Shown here piece by piece: positions 1-8,000 of a DNA stretch of 13,988 nt (positions are counted from its first letter, which is position 1; every line of letters begins with the position of its first letter). Position numbers and translations under genes: made by a program. Under the pieces are notes generated by a model, which was not told where the DNA came from, made no database searches, and saw nothing but the letters and a program-made list of their open reading frames with translations. Origin of the DNA: CAYJOG01 sp964371695 [NCBI: uncultured bacterium] (GTDB lineage: Bacteria > CAYJOG01); contig CAYJOG010000025.1 of NCBI GenBank assembly GCA_964371695.1, positions 1 through 13,988 on the forward strand. Reading direction: 5' to 3'.

Positions 1-45
1 GCCCAGGTTTGGGCGATGTTTTGAGCATGTCGCGGCGGCGAACTG

Positions 46-333
46 TTAACCACGGGGCGTGAGCACCGATGGATACAGGGAAATGGCGGCGAGGACGACC
101 CTGTCCGCCTGTCGGATGGTGGGCTTGGCCTTTTGGCGTTGGTAAGCAGCCAACTGCTGGCGCAGGGCCAGGTTTTCCAGAACGAGATTGTTGCGGGAGG
201 TCAGCGCCGCGCCGAGGTTGCCCAGGAACTCGGTGACCTGGTCCACGGTGTCCACGATCTGCTCCACGGTTTTGGCGGCATCCACGAGGAAGTCGGAAAA
301 GGTCTTCGAGAACATGAAAGCGATCCTACCCAA
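46..333 (-). pseudogene. Truncated integrase-type transposase remnant (N-terminal part)
   Basis: The 95-residue frame contains LVLENLALRQQLAAYQRQK followed by KPTIRQADRV. This is the N-terminal signature of a large family of DDE integrase-core transposases, in which LENLALRQQL and a basic segment ending in R.aDR precede the helix-turn-helix and catalytic core. Family members are usually several hundred residues long. Here the similarity stops after the ADR motif, and the frame ends about 16 residues later at the TAA at 46-48. No DDE catalytic core is present, and bases 1-45 show no convincing continuation in another frame. I read it as a decayed or truncated copy that cannot transpose. The first ~45 residues (MGRIAFMFSKTFSDFLVDAA and onward) are a poorly conserved leader. 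The exact family (IS3/IS481-like) is uncertain from this fragment, and the rest could lie left of the window. Confidence 0.6.
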
Positions 334-437
334 AAACGCAGAAAACCCGCGTGGCTATTGATCGGATGGATTTTTCGGTACCCTGAGAAACGGGGCGGGT
401 GCCGAGCGGCCAGGCCGAAACGCTTGTTAACCGCCAA

Positions 438-488
438 AATGTTCTCACGAAATGTTCTATGCCCGTTAACCAATAGAACGATAGAACG
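438..488. repeat. Compound direct and inverted repeat (AATGTTCT x2, ATAGAACG x2)
   Basis: AATGTTCT occurs at 438-445 and again at 451-458. It is followed by the tandem octamer ATAGAACG at 473-480 and 481-488. GTTCTAT at 454-460 and ATAGAAC at 473-479 form a perfect 7-bp inverted repeat around a 12-base spacer. The arrangement has two half-sites in one orientation and two in the other, as in a multi-site operator or a mobile-element end. No binding protein can be assigned. The spacing does not match the alphaproteobacterial (GTTC-N7-GTTC) or Gram-positive (GAAC-N4-GTTC) LexA boxes. Confidence 0.5.
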
Positions 489-557
489 GCGGGCTTACTC
501 CAAAAACCCCTGTAAAACGGCCTGGGCCGCCACCAAGCAGGACTCGAAAACAAACCC

Positions 558-584
558 GTTCTCTGTTCTCAGCACCTTGAGAAC
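558..584. repeat. GTTCTC/GAGAAC inverted repeat
   Basis: GTTCTC occurs twice (558-563 and 565-570) and faces GAGAAC at 579-584. The inner pair forms a 6-bp stem with an 8-base loop. Read on the minus strand, the hairpin lies downstream of the barrel gene and is followed after about nine bases by a short T-rich stretch, so a weak terminator role is possible. It lacks an immediate U-tract and is too short to call a terminator. Confidence 0.4.
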
Positions 585-712
585 GACCCGGTTTGCTTTC
601 TCGTAACGCTTGGGGAGCCAAAGAACAAACGAACCCTTTTTCAGTGGGTGGCCCGACCCGCACCCTGGGCCAGAACCATCGCCTACTGCGAATCTGACCC
701 GTATTGCCAAGC

Positions 713-727
713 CGTTCTGTTTGAACG
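713..727. repeat. CGTTC-N5-GAACG inverted repeat
   Basis: A 5-bp perfect dyad with a 5-base loop lies about 75 bases past the stop of the barrel gene. It is the third GTTC/GAAC dyad in this non-coding stretch. Its role is unknown, and it is short enough to occur by chance. Confidence 0.3.
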
Positions 728-802
728 AATGGCCAAAGGAGACCTGGATATGGCCCCCATCTGGCCCGACGTGCGGACAGCATCCGATAAGCCGGAGTCA
801 GT

Positions 803-3800
803 TCACCAAACCACACTGCCTTCGAGCGACCATTGTTCTTCGGTTTGTGAGGCGGGGGTGGTGGTGCCGGAGGCTGTGCCGGACGCTGTGCCGGACGCGC
901 TGCCGCTGAGGCCCTGTGTGCGTTTGCGGTAGCCGCCTTTGAGCTGCCAGGTGTTGCTGAGGTTGCCTTTGAGCAGCACCTCCAGCGCGGTGCTGGGCAC
1001 GTTGCCTGATGACTGTTGCTGGGCGCTGTTTTCCCAGGTGAGTTCCAGGCGGCTTTCGCCCACAAAGGGGGTTTCCATGAGCAGGCGCAAGGTTTTTTGT
1101 CCGCTGCGCGACCTGCTGGCGCTGGTGGGGCTTGCGCCCGTGCCGCCATTTGCCCCGCCGGTGATCAGGCTGTTGGCGGAGGTGTTCTGGCGCGTGAGCC
1201 AGGTGACCGAGAGGGGAAAGTCCTTCCACAGGGGTTCCGCCTCCACTTTCCATTCCAGCGTGGTTCCGTCCTGATCGCTGGCCGCCTGCGAGCCGGTGAG
1301 CGCCGCGCCGCCCACCGCCACCTGGGCGCTGGTGGTCTGCCCCCCCAGCTTCACCTGGGCTTGCAGGTTGCGGATGAACTGCTGTTTGGGCGCTTTCACC
1401 GTGACGTTCCACTGCTGGCTGTCCACCGTCTGTCCGGGGCGGGTCTGCGCCACCAGCGTGCCCGTCCAGGCCAGGTCCCACCGATGCACCACGGCGCGGC
1501 TTTGCAGGCTGGTGATGCCGCTCTGGTCGCTGCCCTGGGGCGAGAGTTGCTCGCGGCTTTGCTGCATGGCGGTGAAGGTGAGGGACCGCCGGGGGCTGTA
1601 GTTCATCACCCACTGGCTGTTTTGCTGACCGTGGGTCTGGCCACCGGGCTGGCTCTGGTGTTGCTGGTCGCGTTTTATTTGCAGGATGAGGCCCTTGCGC
1701 ACCGTCCACTGGGCCGAAAAGTTCTGCTGGTTTTGCCGCGCCCCCAGCGGGGCGCTCTGGCTCAGGCCAGCGCCCAGAGCGGGGGACTGGCCATCCTTGC
1801 GGTCAAAGTCCAGCTTCAGTTTTCCGCCTTTGGCTTGCCAGCCCGCCTTGATCTCGCGGGTGTTGCCGGTGGCGGGGTTCTGGCCCTGCTGGGCGTGCAG
1901 GGTGAGGCCCTGTCGGGGCGTGGCGTCTGCGGTGAAGGTGTAGTGACTGCCGCCCTTGGTGGTGTTGCCGCTGGCGGTTTCTTCGGTCTGGTCATCCTGG
2001 CCAAAGGTGAGGGTTGTTTTGAGGCGGGGCGAGAGCGTGGCCTGGCCATTCGCCACCCATTTGCGCGAGCGCTGGCCGCGCCCGCCGCTCTTGGAATCGG
2101 CCTCTTTCCAGTCCAGCCCCATCCGCCACTTCTCACCGCCCTCAAGCGCGCCGGTGAAGGACCGCTCGTTCTGATGCCCCGGCTGGCTGCCGCCGGTGGT
2201 GTTCTGTTTGTCGGCAAAGGCCAGGGAATAGCGGCTGCGTTTGAGTGACCAGTCCAGATTGCGGGTGGTGCTGGTCTGGTGCAACCCTTTGGTTTCATCC
2301 ACCAGTTTGCTGCTTTCGCTTTCTTCCAGTTTCAGGAGGTGATCCTTGCCCAGGGAAAGTTCCGCGCCGCGTTTCTGGCTGTGGGCCTCGCCGCCACCAC
2401 CGCCGCCAAAGGTGAAGAAAAGCGCGTCACTCTGGTCTTTCTCAACGTGATACCGCAGGCGGCCCACCTCGCCCCTCAGTCCCAACCGGCTGGCTTGGCC
2501 AGTGCTGGTGCGGGTTTGTGTCACCGCCACGTCGGGCTGATAGCGGTATCGCACCTCCACTTTTTCGGTGCCGGTGAAGTGGATGATGTTCTTTTGAAAG
2601 GTGAGATAACCCTGGTCGTTGTCCAGCGTGTATTGAGAAGAAGACACGAGAAAACCATCCACAAACACCTGGGCGCTGCCCGCCACCACCGGCAGGGCGC
2701 TGGTTGAAAGTTGATACGGCCCATCGGCGCTGTCGTCCAGCGCCAGGGTGTCGGAAAGGTTAAAGGCGGCGGTGGCCAGCACGCCGGTGGCGCGTTTGCG
2801 GTCGCCCTGGCTGGTGGCCACGTCCAGGGTCAGTTCGTGTTTGCCGAACTGAAAGGCGCCGTCTGCGCCCATCACTTTTTGCTGCGCGGGGCGGCGCAAC
2901 ACCTGACCATCGGGCGTGCGCTCAAACCCCACCACCTCTTGTGTGAGATGCGAAAACCCCAGCGCCTCACCCAGCACGGGGCCGGAGACCCTGAGGCCCG
3001 TGAAATGCCCCGGCTCGTCCTGCTGGCTGGCCAGCACGCTGTATTCCACACTCACGCGGTCCTGCGTGGTCAGCGCGGTGTCAAAACGGATTTCACCTTT
3101 GGTGTGGTCCAGATCAAAAGAGCCGGGGGGCAGTTCACTGCCGTTGACATAAACCTTTTCGCTGCCGGGGAAGAGCGCTCCCACCCCAAGGGCATAGGGG
3201 CCGTTGCTGTTGTTGCCAAAAAAGGACTTGGTTTTGCGGGGCGTTTCGTGGCCAAAGTCCAGAACCTCCAAAGCCAGACCCCCGGCGCGGGTGTTCAGGC
3301 GCAGGCCCTCCAGACGGTAACTGCCCGCCCAGGCGGGGGCGGTGCCGCCGCCCGTCAGCCCGGTGTCGCCACCGCCGGTGAGGCCCCCCGCAAAACCACT
3401 GCTGGCCCCGGCGGGCAGCAACGACTGCGGGCGCTGGTTCAAACGGTCAGACCCTGCGAAGGCGGCGTCTCGCTCGCCGCTGGCCGGGCGGCTTGCGGCC
3501 CCTGTTTTGACCGGCGTGGCGGCGGGGGTGTTGCTGTCTTTGCCAAACAGCAGCATCAGCCCCAGATCCCCCATGCTGCCGGAAAGGTCCAGGCCAAACC
3601 GGCTCAGGCTGTATTTCGTGAACTGACCGCCGGTGAGGCCCGCCTCCAGACTGCCCAGCTTGGGCTGGAAGGTTTTGCAGGGCTTGGGTGTGGCGCTGGC
3701 GGGTGAGGTCTGGTCCGTCCCACCCACACCCGCGCTGTTATTCGCCCAAGCGCCAGAGCCCGTCGAACCACTGAGTCCGCCGTATTGTGATTGAGTCGCG

Positions 3801-4330
3801 CCGCCGGTTTGGGATGCACCCGCCCGGCCCGTGTCCCAACCCTGTTCCTTTGAACCAGCGCTTGCGCCACCATTTGCACTACGCATGGCCGAAGCCGAAC
3901 CGGTGGGTGATGCCCCCCCCGCCAGGGCGTTGTGGGCTGCCGGACAACCCCCCGCGCCGCCCGCTCCCGCCGCCTGCGCTGAATCATCGTCCGAGGTTTC
4001 TTTAATCTTTCCGTTTTTCAGGTCCTCAAAAATATCCGCCAACGTGAACGACGCCGAAAGCCCCCCCTGACCCAGCGCGCGCAATGTGCCGCCCTGCTTC
4101 CATGGGGGCGCACCCACCCCCGCCGTGGCCAGCGACACCTTCTGCTGCATCGCCGCCAGCTTTTGATCCAGCAGGGTGGGCTGCGGCGGGGTTTGACTGA
4201 ACCACGCGGTGTTATCCATCGGCAGGGCATAAACAGGAGTGAAGGGCAGGCTTGTCAAGGCAAAAACCCAGCATGCCAGCTGCCGCAATAGCGAAAATTT
4301 CATAAAACGCTTAGGTTTTTTCACCGGCAT
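803..4330 (-). CDS. Large outer-membrane beta-barrel protein with Gly/Ser-rich N-terminal region
   Basis: This 1175-residue protein probably sits in the outer membrane. MKFSLLRQLACWVFALTSL (residues 10-28) is the start of a signal peptide, with likely cleavage after PVYA (residue 35). Residues ~116-335 are low-complexity Gly/Ala/Ser-rich with two cysteines (129 and 218). Two copies of a small beta domain follow, at ~376-431 and ~536-598. Both open with (N/D)GPY and share a V(Y/F)V(N/D)G...F/YTLD..G...F...V.V.Y pattern. From ~605 to the end the chain is a long series of alternating polar/hydrophobic strands with aromatic ends and polar loops, finishing in SLEGSVVW. A terminal aromatic residue is the usual signal for BAM-mediated insertion. 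No TonB box, POTRA or secretin motif is seen, so the family is unnamed. The ATG at 4330 has only a weak ribosome site; ATG 4303 is an alternative giving a shorter N-region. The gene lies 51 bases after the lipoprotein gene, probably in one operon. Confidence 0.8.
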   Translation of the reverse strand: MPVKKPKRFMKFSLLRQLACWVFALTSLPFTPVYALPMDNTAWFSQTPPQPTLLDQKLAAMQQKVSLATAGVGAPPWKQGGTLRALGQGGLSASFTLADIFEDLKNGKIKETSDDDSAQAAGAGGAGGCPAAHNALAGGASPTGSASAMRSANGGASAGSKEQGWDTGRAGASQTGGATQSQYGGLSGSTGSGAWANNSAGVGGTDQTSPASATPKPCKTFQPKLGSLEAGLTGGQFTKYSLSRFGLDLSGSMGDLGLMLLFGKDSNTPAATPVKTGAASRPASGERDAAFAGSDRLNQRPQSLLPAGASSGFAGGLTGGGDTGLTGGGTAPAWAGSYRLEGLRLNTRAGGLALEVLDFGHETPRKTKSFFGNNSNGPYALGVGALFPGSEKVYVNGSELPPGSFDLDHTKGEIRFDTALTTQDRVSVEYSVLASQQDEPGHFTGLRVSGPVLGEALGFSHLTQEVVGFERTPDGQVLRRPAQQKVMGADGAFQFGKHELTLDVATSQGDRKRATGVLATAAFNLSDTLALDDSADGPYQLSTSALPVVAGSAQVFVDGFLVSSSQYTLDNDQGYLTFQKNIIHFTGTEKVEVRYRYQPDVAVTQTRTSTGQASRLGLRGEVGRLRYHVEKDQSDALFFTFGGGGGGEAHSQKRGAELSLGKDHLLKLEESESSKLVDETKGLHQTSTTRNLDWSLKRSRYSLAFADKQNTTGGSQPGHQNERSFTGALEGGEKWRMGLDWKEADSKSGGRGQRSRKWVANGQATLSPRLKTTLTFGQDDQTEETASGNTTKGGSHYTFTADATPRQGLTLHAQQGQNPATGNTREIKAGWQAKGGKLKLDFDRKDGQSPALGAGLSQSAPLGARQNQQNFSAQWTVRKGLILQIKRDQQHQSQPGGQTHGQQNSQWVMNYSPRRSLTFTAMQQSREQLSPQGSDQSGITSLQSRAVVHRWDLAWTGTLVAQTRPGQTVDSQQWNVTVKAPKQQFIRNLQAQVKLGGQTTSAQVAVGGAALTGSQAASDQDGTTLEWKVEAEPLWKDFPLSVTWLTRQNTSANSLITGGANGGTGASPTSASRSRSGQKTLRLLMETPFVGESRLELTWENSAQQQSSGNVPSTALEVLLKGNLSNTWQLKGGYRKRTQGLSGSASGTASGTASGTTTPASQTEEQWSLEGSVVW
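864..899 (-). repeat. Three 12-bp tandem repeats coding ASGT units in the barrel gene
   Basis: Units at 864-875, 876-887 and 888-899 differ by one or two bases and encode an Ala-Ser-Gly-Thr series in the barrel gene. This is probably a surface loop just before the last beta strands. The 12-bp unit keeps the frame, so a change in copy number would alter loop length without breaking the gene. Confidence 0.7.
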
Positions 4331-4381
4331 ACCCGTTATCTGTCCATTGGCCTCATTTTTTTCACAACCGTGGTCACGGCT

Positions 4382-4801
4382 TCATTTCAAAGTCATCCGT
4401 ATGTCCAGGGGGTCCGCCGAAATGCAGGTCAACGACGCCTCGGTGGTGGATCCCACGTTCAATGTGACTGTGAAGCCAATGCAGTTATTGACAGATGGCG
4501 CCGTTTTGGTGGTCTCGCAAGCGTTGAGGACTCCCGACGAGTAAACCTTTCCCAAGTCAAGGGTTCCCTCTGGGGGAAGGGCGCCAAAGTTCTGGGTTTG
4601 GTAAAGGATCTGCAAGGGAGGACACCGTGTATCGGATCGAACCCGAAGGTATCCCTGGCCCTTGGCATAGGCACCCAGAACACCGCCGCCGCCGCAGCCG
4701 CTGGAAAACAGCAATGGAATCCCCGAAAGGCATGCCATGCCCCAGATTTGCCATGACTTGGGCAGCTTGCGAACGAATGGCCACTGTTGGCGTGACGTCA
4801 T
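4382..4801 (-). CDS. Small putative lipoprotein
   Basis: This is a 139-residue secreted protein of unknown function. A basic N-region (RKLPKSW) and a hydrophobic segment (IWGMACLSGIPLLF) lead to SSGC at residues 33-36. That resembles a signal peptidase II lipobox, although the usual Leu at -3 is replaced by Ser, so lipidation is likely but not certain. A Gly-rich linker follows Cys36. The mature part has four cysteines (60, 95, 107, 126), which could form two disulfides, and is otherwise predicted to be beta-rich. I chose the ATG at 4801 because GGGGAG lies seven bases upstream. An in-frame TTG at 4816 would add five residues but overlaps that ribosome site. It is the first gene of a probable two-gene operon with the barrel gene and is divergent from the giant gene. 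No family was recognised. Confidence 0.7.
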   Translation of the reverse strand: MTSRQQWPFVRKLPKSWQIWGMACLSGIPLLFSSGCGGGGVLGAYAKGQGYLRVRSDTRCPPLQILYQTQNFGALPPEGTLDLGKVYSSGVLNACETTKTAPSVNNCIGFTVTLNVGSTTEASLTCISADPLDIRMTLK

Positions 4802-4808
4802 GGCTTTA

Positions 4809-4814
4809 CTCCCC
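4809..4814 (-). promoter_or_regulatory. Ribosome binding site of the lipoprotein gene
   Basis: On the minus strand this reads GGGGAG, seven bases before the ATG at 4801. It is the only strong Shine-Dalgarno-like site at a gene start in the window, and it decides the start codon over the upstream TTG. Confidence 0.65.
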
Positions 4815-4816
4815 AA

Positions 4817-5058
4817 ACCGGCAATGAACGAGGTTAGCGACGGTGTAAATCTTGAAGTCGTTTCTTGAAATCACGGAGAACTCTCACCATACCGGTTTGG
4901 CTGGTTTGGTGTAAAGGGAATGTCGGATTTTCAGGCTTCAACAGTGAACGAAAATTAACAGCTTAGTCACACTTCTATTTTAGAGCCATTTTGTCACAAA
5001 AGTTCTTGACGTTAGACCTCGGTCTTTGCCACCATAGGCGACTCCTACCTTACATATT
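4817..5058. promoter_or_regulatory. Divergent intergenic region, probable promoters for both directions
   Basis: The region separates the minus-strand lipoprotein/barrel pair from the plus-strand giant gene, so it should hold promoters for both. Bases ~4940-5010 are clearly more AT-rich than the flanking coding DNA. TTGACG at 5006-5011 resembles a -35 box on the plus strand, but no good -10 box stands 16-18 bases after it. TATTAT at 5055-5060 resembles a -10 box but overlaps the ATG at 5059. On the minus strand a TAAAAT-like -10 word occurs in the AT-rich part without a matching -35. No promoter can be placed firmly. Confidence 0.4.
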
Positions 5059-8000
5059 ATGGGTTTACCACTTCGTCAAGCGGCTGCAATACGCTGTTTC
5101 TCCTCAGGGAAAACAGGCCTTTTGAGCGTTGCGCGTCGAAAAAAGAACGCTGCAAGGCCGGTTACTCCGTGTTCTGGCGCGAAAGGGTTTTTTACAGGGC
5201 GAAGCCTGCTGTGTTTAACCGTATTGGGGCTGCTTGTTACGGTTCCGAAAGCCAGAGGCGCGACGCCTCTGGAGGTGGAAGTGAAAGCCATTCTCAACGA
5301 GTCAAAGGACACCAGTGTTCTGCAGGCGCCGTATGCGGTGCGGGAACGGGCGGGTGGGGATTTGTTTGTGGTGGACACGGCCAACAACCGGCTGATCAAG
5401 TATCAGGGCGGTGACTTTTCTAAACCAATCTATTACCCCGATCCCAGCCGCACCAACCAGGGCGCTGCCGCTGAGGGAAATGTGACGGTGGCGGTGGATG
5501 GCCAGGGGACGGCGGACCCCAAGATGCTGGCGTATGCCCGCACTGCGTCGGACCTGCGGTTGCTCAAGCCAATGGGGGTGGGGTTCTATCAAAACTATGT
5601 GTATATCGCCGACACGGGGCATGGTCGGGTGCTGGTGCTGGAGGATTTGGGAGACCGGTTCGCGGTGGCGCGTGTTTTTGGCCATTTTGCGGACAAGGGG
5701 CTTATCCGGGACATTGCGTTTGGCCCAGGGAGTTCGTTTTACCTGTTGGATGGACGGGCAGGAAAAGTCACCAAATACAGTTTCACCGGGGAAGCGCAGA
5801 ACTTCAGCGGGGATGTAAAAGAAATATCCGGGTCTTTCGTGCCATATGGCCTGACAGTGGATGAAGCGGGAAATATTTACGTGGCGGACACCAGCCACCA
5901 CCAAGTCATTCAGTATGGCCCCGACGGGAGCAAGAAACTGACCATTGGCGGACGCGGAAAAGCAGAGGGCAAGTTGTTGTATCCCCAGGGGGTGGTGGTG
6001 GACCGGGAAGGCAGCATTTATATCGCCGACACCGAGAACCAGCGCATCCAGAAGTTCCGGGCCAATGGTGAACTGGCGGGTGTGTTTGGGGAGTGGGGCC
6101 AGGAAAAGGGTCAGTTTTTCCATGCCAGGAGAATTTCTCTGGGAACCCGAAGCGGCGTGCCAGTGGTGTATGTGCCGGATACGACCCTGAACCGGGTGCA
6201 GGTGATTGAGGTGAATCCTTTCATCAAGATCGTGCATGAGCCGATCAGCGTGGTGACGGCCAAGCCGCTAGCCATCACCGCCCAGGTGACCAGCAAACTT
6301 TCCGGTGAGGTGCGGGCCTGGTTCAACTACAGGATTGGCGAGACGGGGGTGTGGCAAAGCCGGATATTGGCGGCGCAGGGAGATGGCCAGTTTTCCGGGA
6401 ACCTTGATCTGGCGGATCTGCAGACCAACCACGTGGTGACGTACAACATCTCCGCGATGGCGATGGAGCACGGCATTTCCAACACCACGGAGAATTTCCA
6501 GTTCAAAACGGACCTGACACCCCCCAGCCTGGAGCAGTTCAAGCCCGCGCAGGACGTTTTTCTCACCGGTGGCGAGTTGGAGGTCAGTGGATTGATTTCC
6601 GACGTGGGGTTTGGCCTGACGGAGGAGGGCCTGCGGCTCACCGTTGGGGGCCAGCAGGTGAGTCATGATCAGATTACATTTGGTCAAAACAGCTTCCTTT
6701 ATAAAAGAAGCTTGGCGGGGTTGGCGGATGGTTCCCTGGAGGTTAGTGGGCGGTTGGAGGACAAGGCGGGGCACGTCACCACGCGCATAGCAACGGTGTA
6801 TGTGGACACCACAACGCCCCTGGTGAACTGGGGTGAGCCTACGCTGATGGATTTTCAGGGACCGTTAAAGCGCCGACCGGGAACCAACAGGATTATCGCC
6901 GCCGGGCGATTGGATTTGCTGGGAACCATTGCAGACGCGAACATTGCCAGTTACCGCGTGGAGGCGGGGGCGGGGGAGTACCCCACTGCCTGGACCAAAC
7001 TCACGGAGGGCAATTTGCAGGAGGGGCTCAACAATGCTTCTCTGACAATTTGGGATAGCAAAAAATATCAAGACGGTGTGGTGACCTTGCGGCTAACCGC
7101 CAGGGACAAGGCGGGAAACGAAAGCAGCCCCGTCCTGTTAACGGTGGAAGTGGACAACACCGCCCCGCGCGCCACCATCACCAAACCCTTTTTTGGACAG
7201 GTGTTTACGGTGCAGACGCTAAATCTCACCGGCGGTAACACCGAAGTGATCGGTTTGGTGAGTGACGCCAATCTGAAGTCCTTCAGTGTCGAGGCGGGGG
7301 AAAGACACAGCGTGGCGGATTGCCCCACTGCCCCAGCCGGGGAGTTTCAATTATTAAAATCTGAATCCCTCACGGATTACACGGATACACAGTCTTCGCC
7401 TCGAAGTGTTGCGGCGAACTGGTCGCCCCAAGGGCTGGAGCCTGATTCAACCCGGTTGTTCGCCATTCGGGTGACGGCGGAGGATGCCTATCACCGGGAG
7501 GCCTTTTGCAGTTTGTTCAACGTGGGGTTGGCTGGCATTGTTATTACGCCTTTACCTGATGAGAACATGGCCACCAATAACATCCGTTATGACCTTTCGG
7601 ATCAAGGCAAAATCACGGTGCAGGTTTATCAGGCGTTGCAGCCAGACAAGCTGACTTCAGCGGCGGCGTTTACAAACCCAAACTTCGCCACGTTGGTGAA
7701 AACCATTGTTCAGAACCAGGAGCAGCCCGCTGGAGAAAACGCCGTGCAGTGGGATGGTCTGAATCAATCGGGTCAGGAAGTGCCTGATTCAAGCTCCAAT
7801 TATTATTACCTCATCACCGCCGTGAACGACGTGCAGTTTTCATCTTTTGCCCTGGGGCGGATCAACAAACAACAGGTGCCGCGCATTTTGGCTTTGAGCC
7901 TGAACACCAGCACCTATGAAATCTGCTACACCATCAACAAGCCGTTGGCTTCTGCTTTGCTGGAGGTGCGAAACCCGCAGGGAGCATCCATTGTCCGGTT

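Larger units (their letters stand above)
334..802. other. Non-coding stretch with GTTC/GAAC dyads
   Basis: No credible gene is seen here. Open frames crossing it have no family resemblance and are antisense or out-of-frame extensions of neighbouring genes. The notable content is a concentration of GTTCT/AGAAC words, several forming inverted repeats (listed separately). The minus-strand barrel gene must end its transcript in or beyond this region. I see no classic hairpin followed by a T-run for it. Confidence 0.6.

Noticed and set aside
438-488. LexA (SOS) box
   Set aside because: GTTC spacing here is 9 bases and the GAAC pair is a direct repeat with a 4-base gap. Neither matches the known GTTC-N7-GTTC or GAAC-N4-GTTC boxes.
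466-1149. Minus-strand open frame of 227 codons across the barrel gene end
   Set aside because: It overlaps the end of the barrel gene in another frame, and its Ala/Pro/Lys-rich composition has no family resemblance.
1016-2248. Plus-strand open frame of 410 codons
   Set aside because: It lies wholly antisense to the barrel gene, has no recognisable domain or start context, and its Gly/Ala/Leu/Arg-rich composition is that of a GC-biased shadow frame.
2711-3706. Plus-strand open frame of 331 codons
   Set aside because: It is antisense to the barrel gene; low-complexity Gly/Ala/Gln composition and no family motif.
5059-5800. Two-partner secretion (FhaB-type) N-terminus on the giant protein
   Set aside because: The region after the signal peptide is an NHL propeller; no TPS domain (NPNG/NPNL motifs) is seen, and the neighbouring barrel has no POTRA domains.
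5302-6237. Minus-strand open frame of 311 codons
   Set aside because: It is antisense to the NHL propeller, whose blade motifs are regular and unmistakable on the plus strand.
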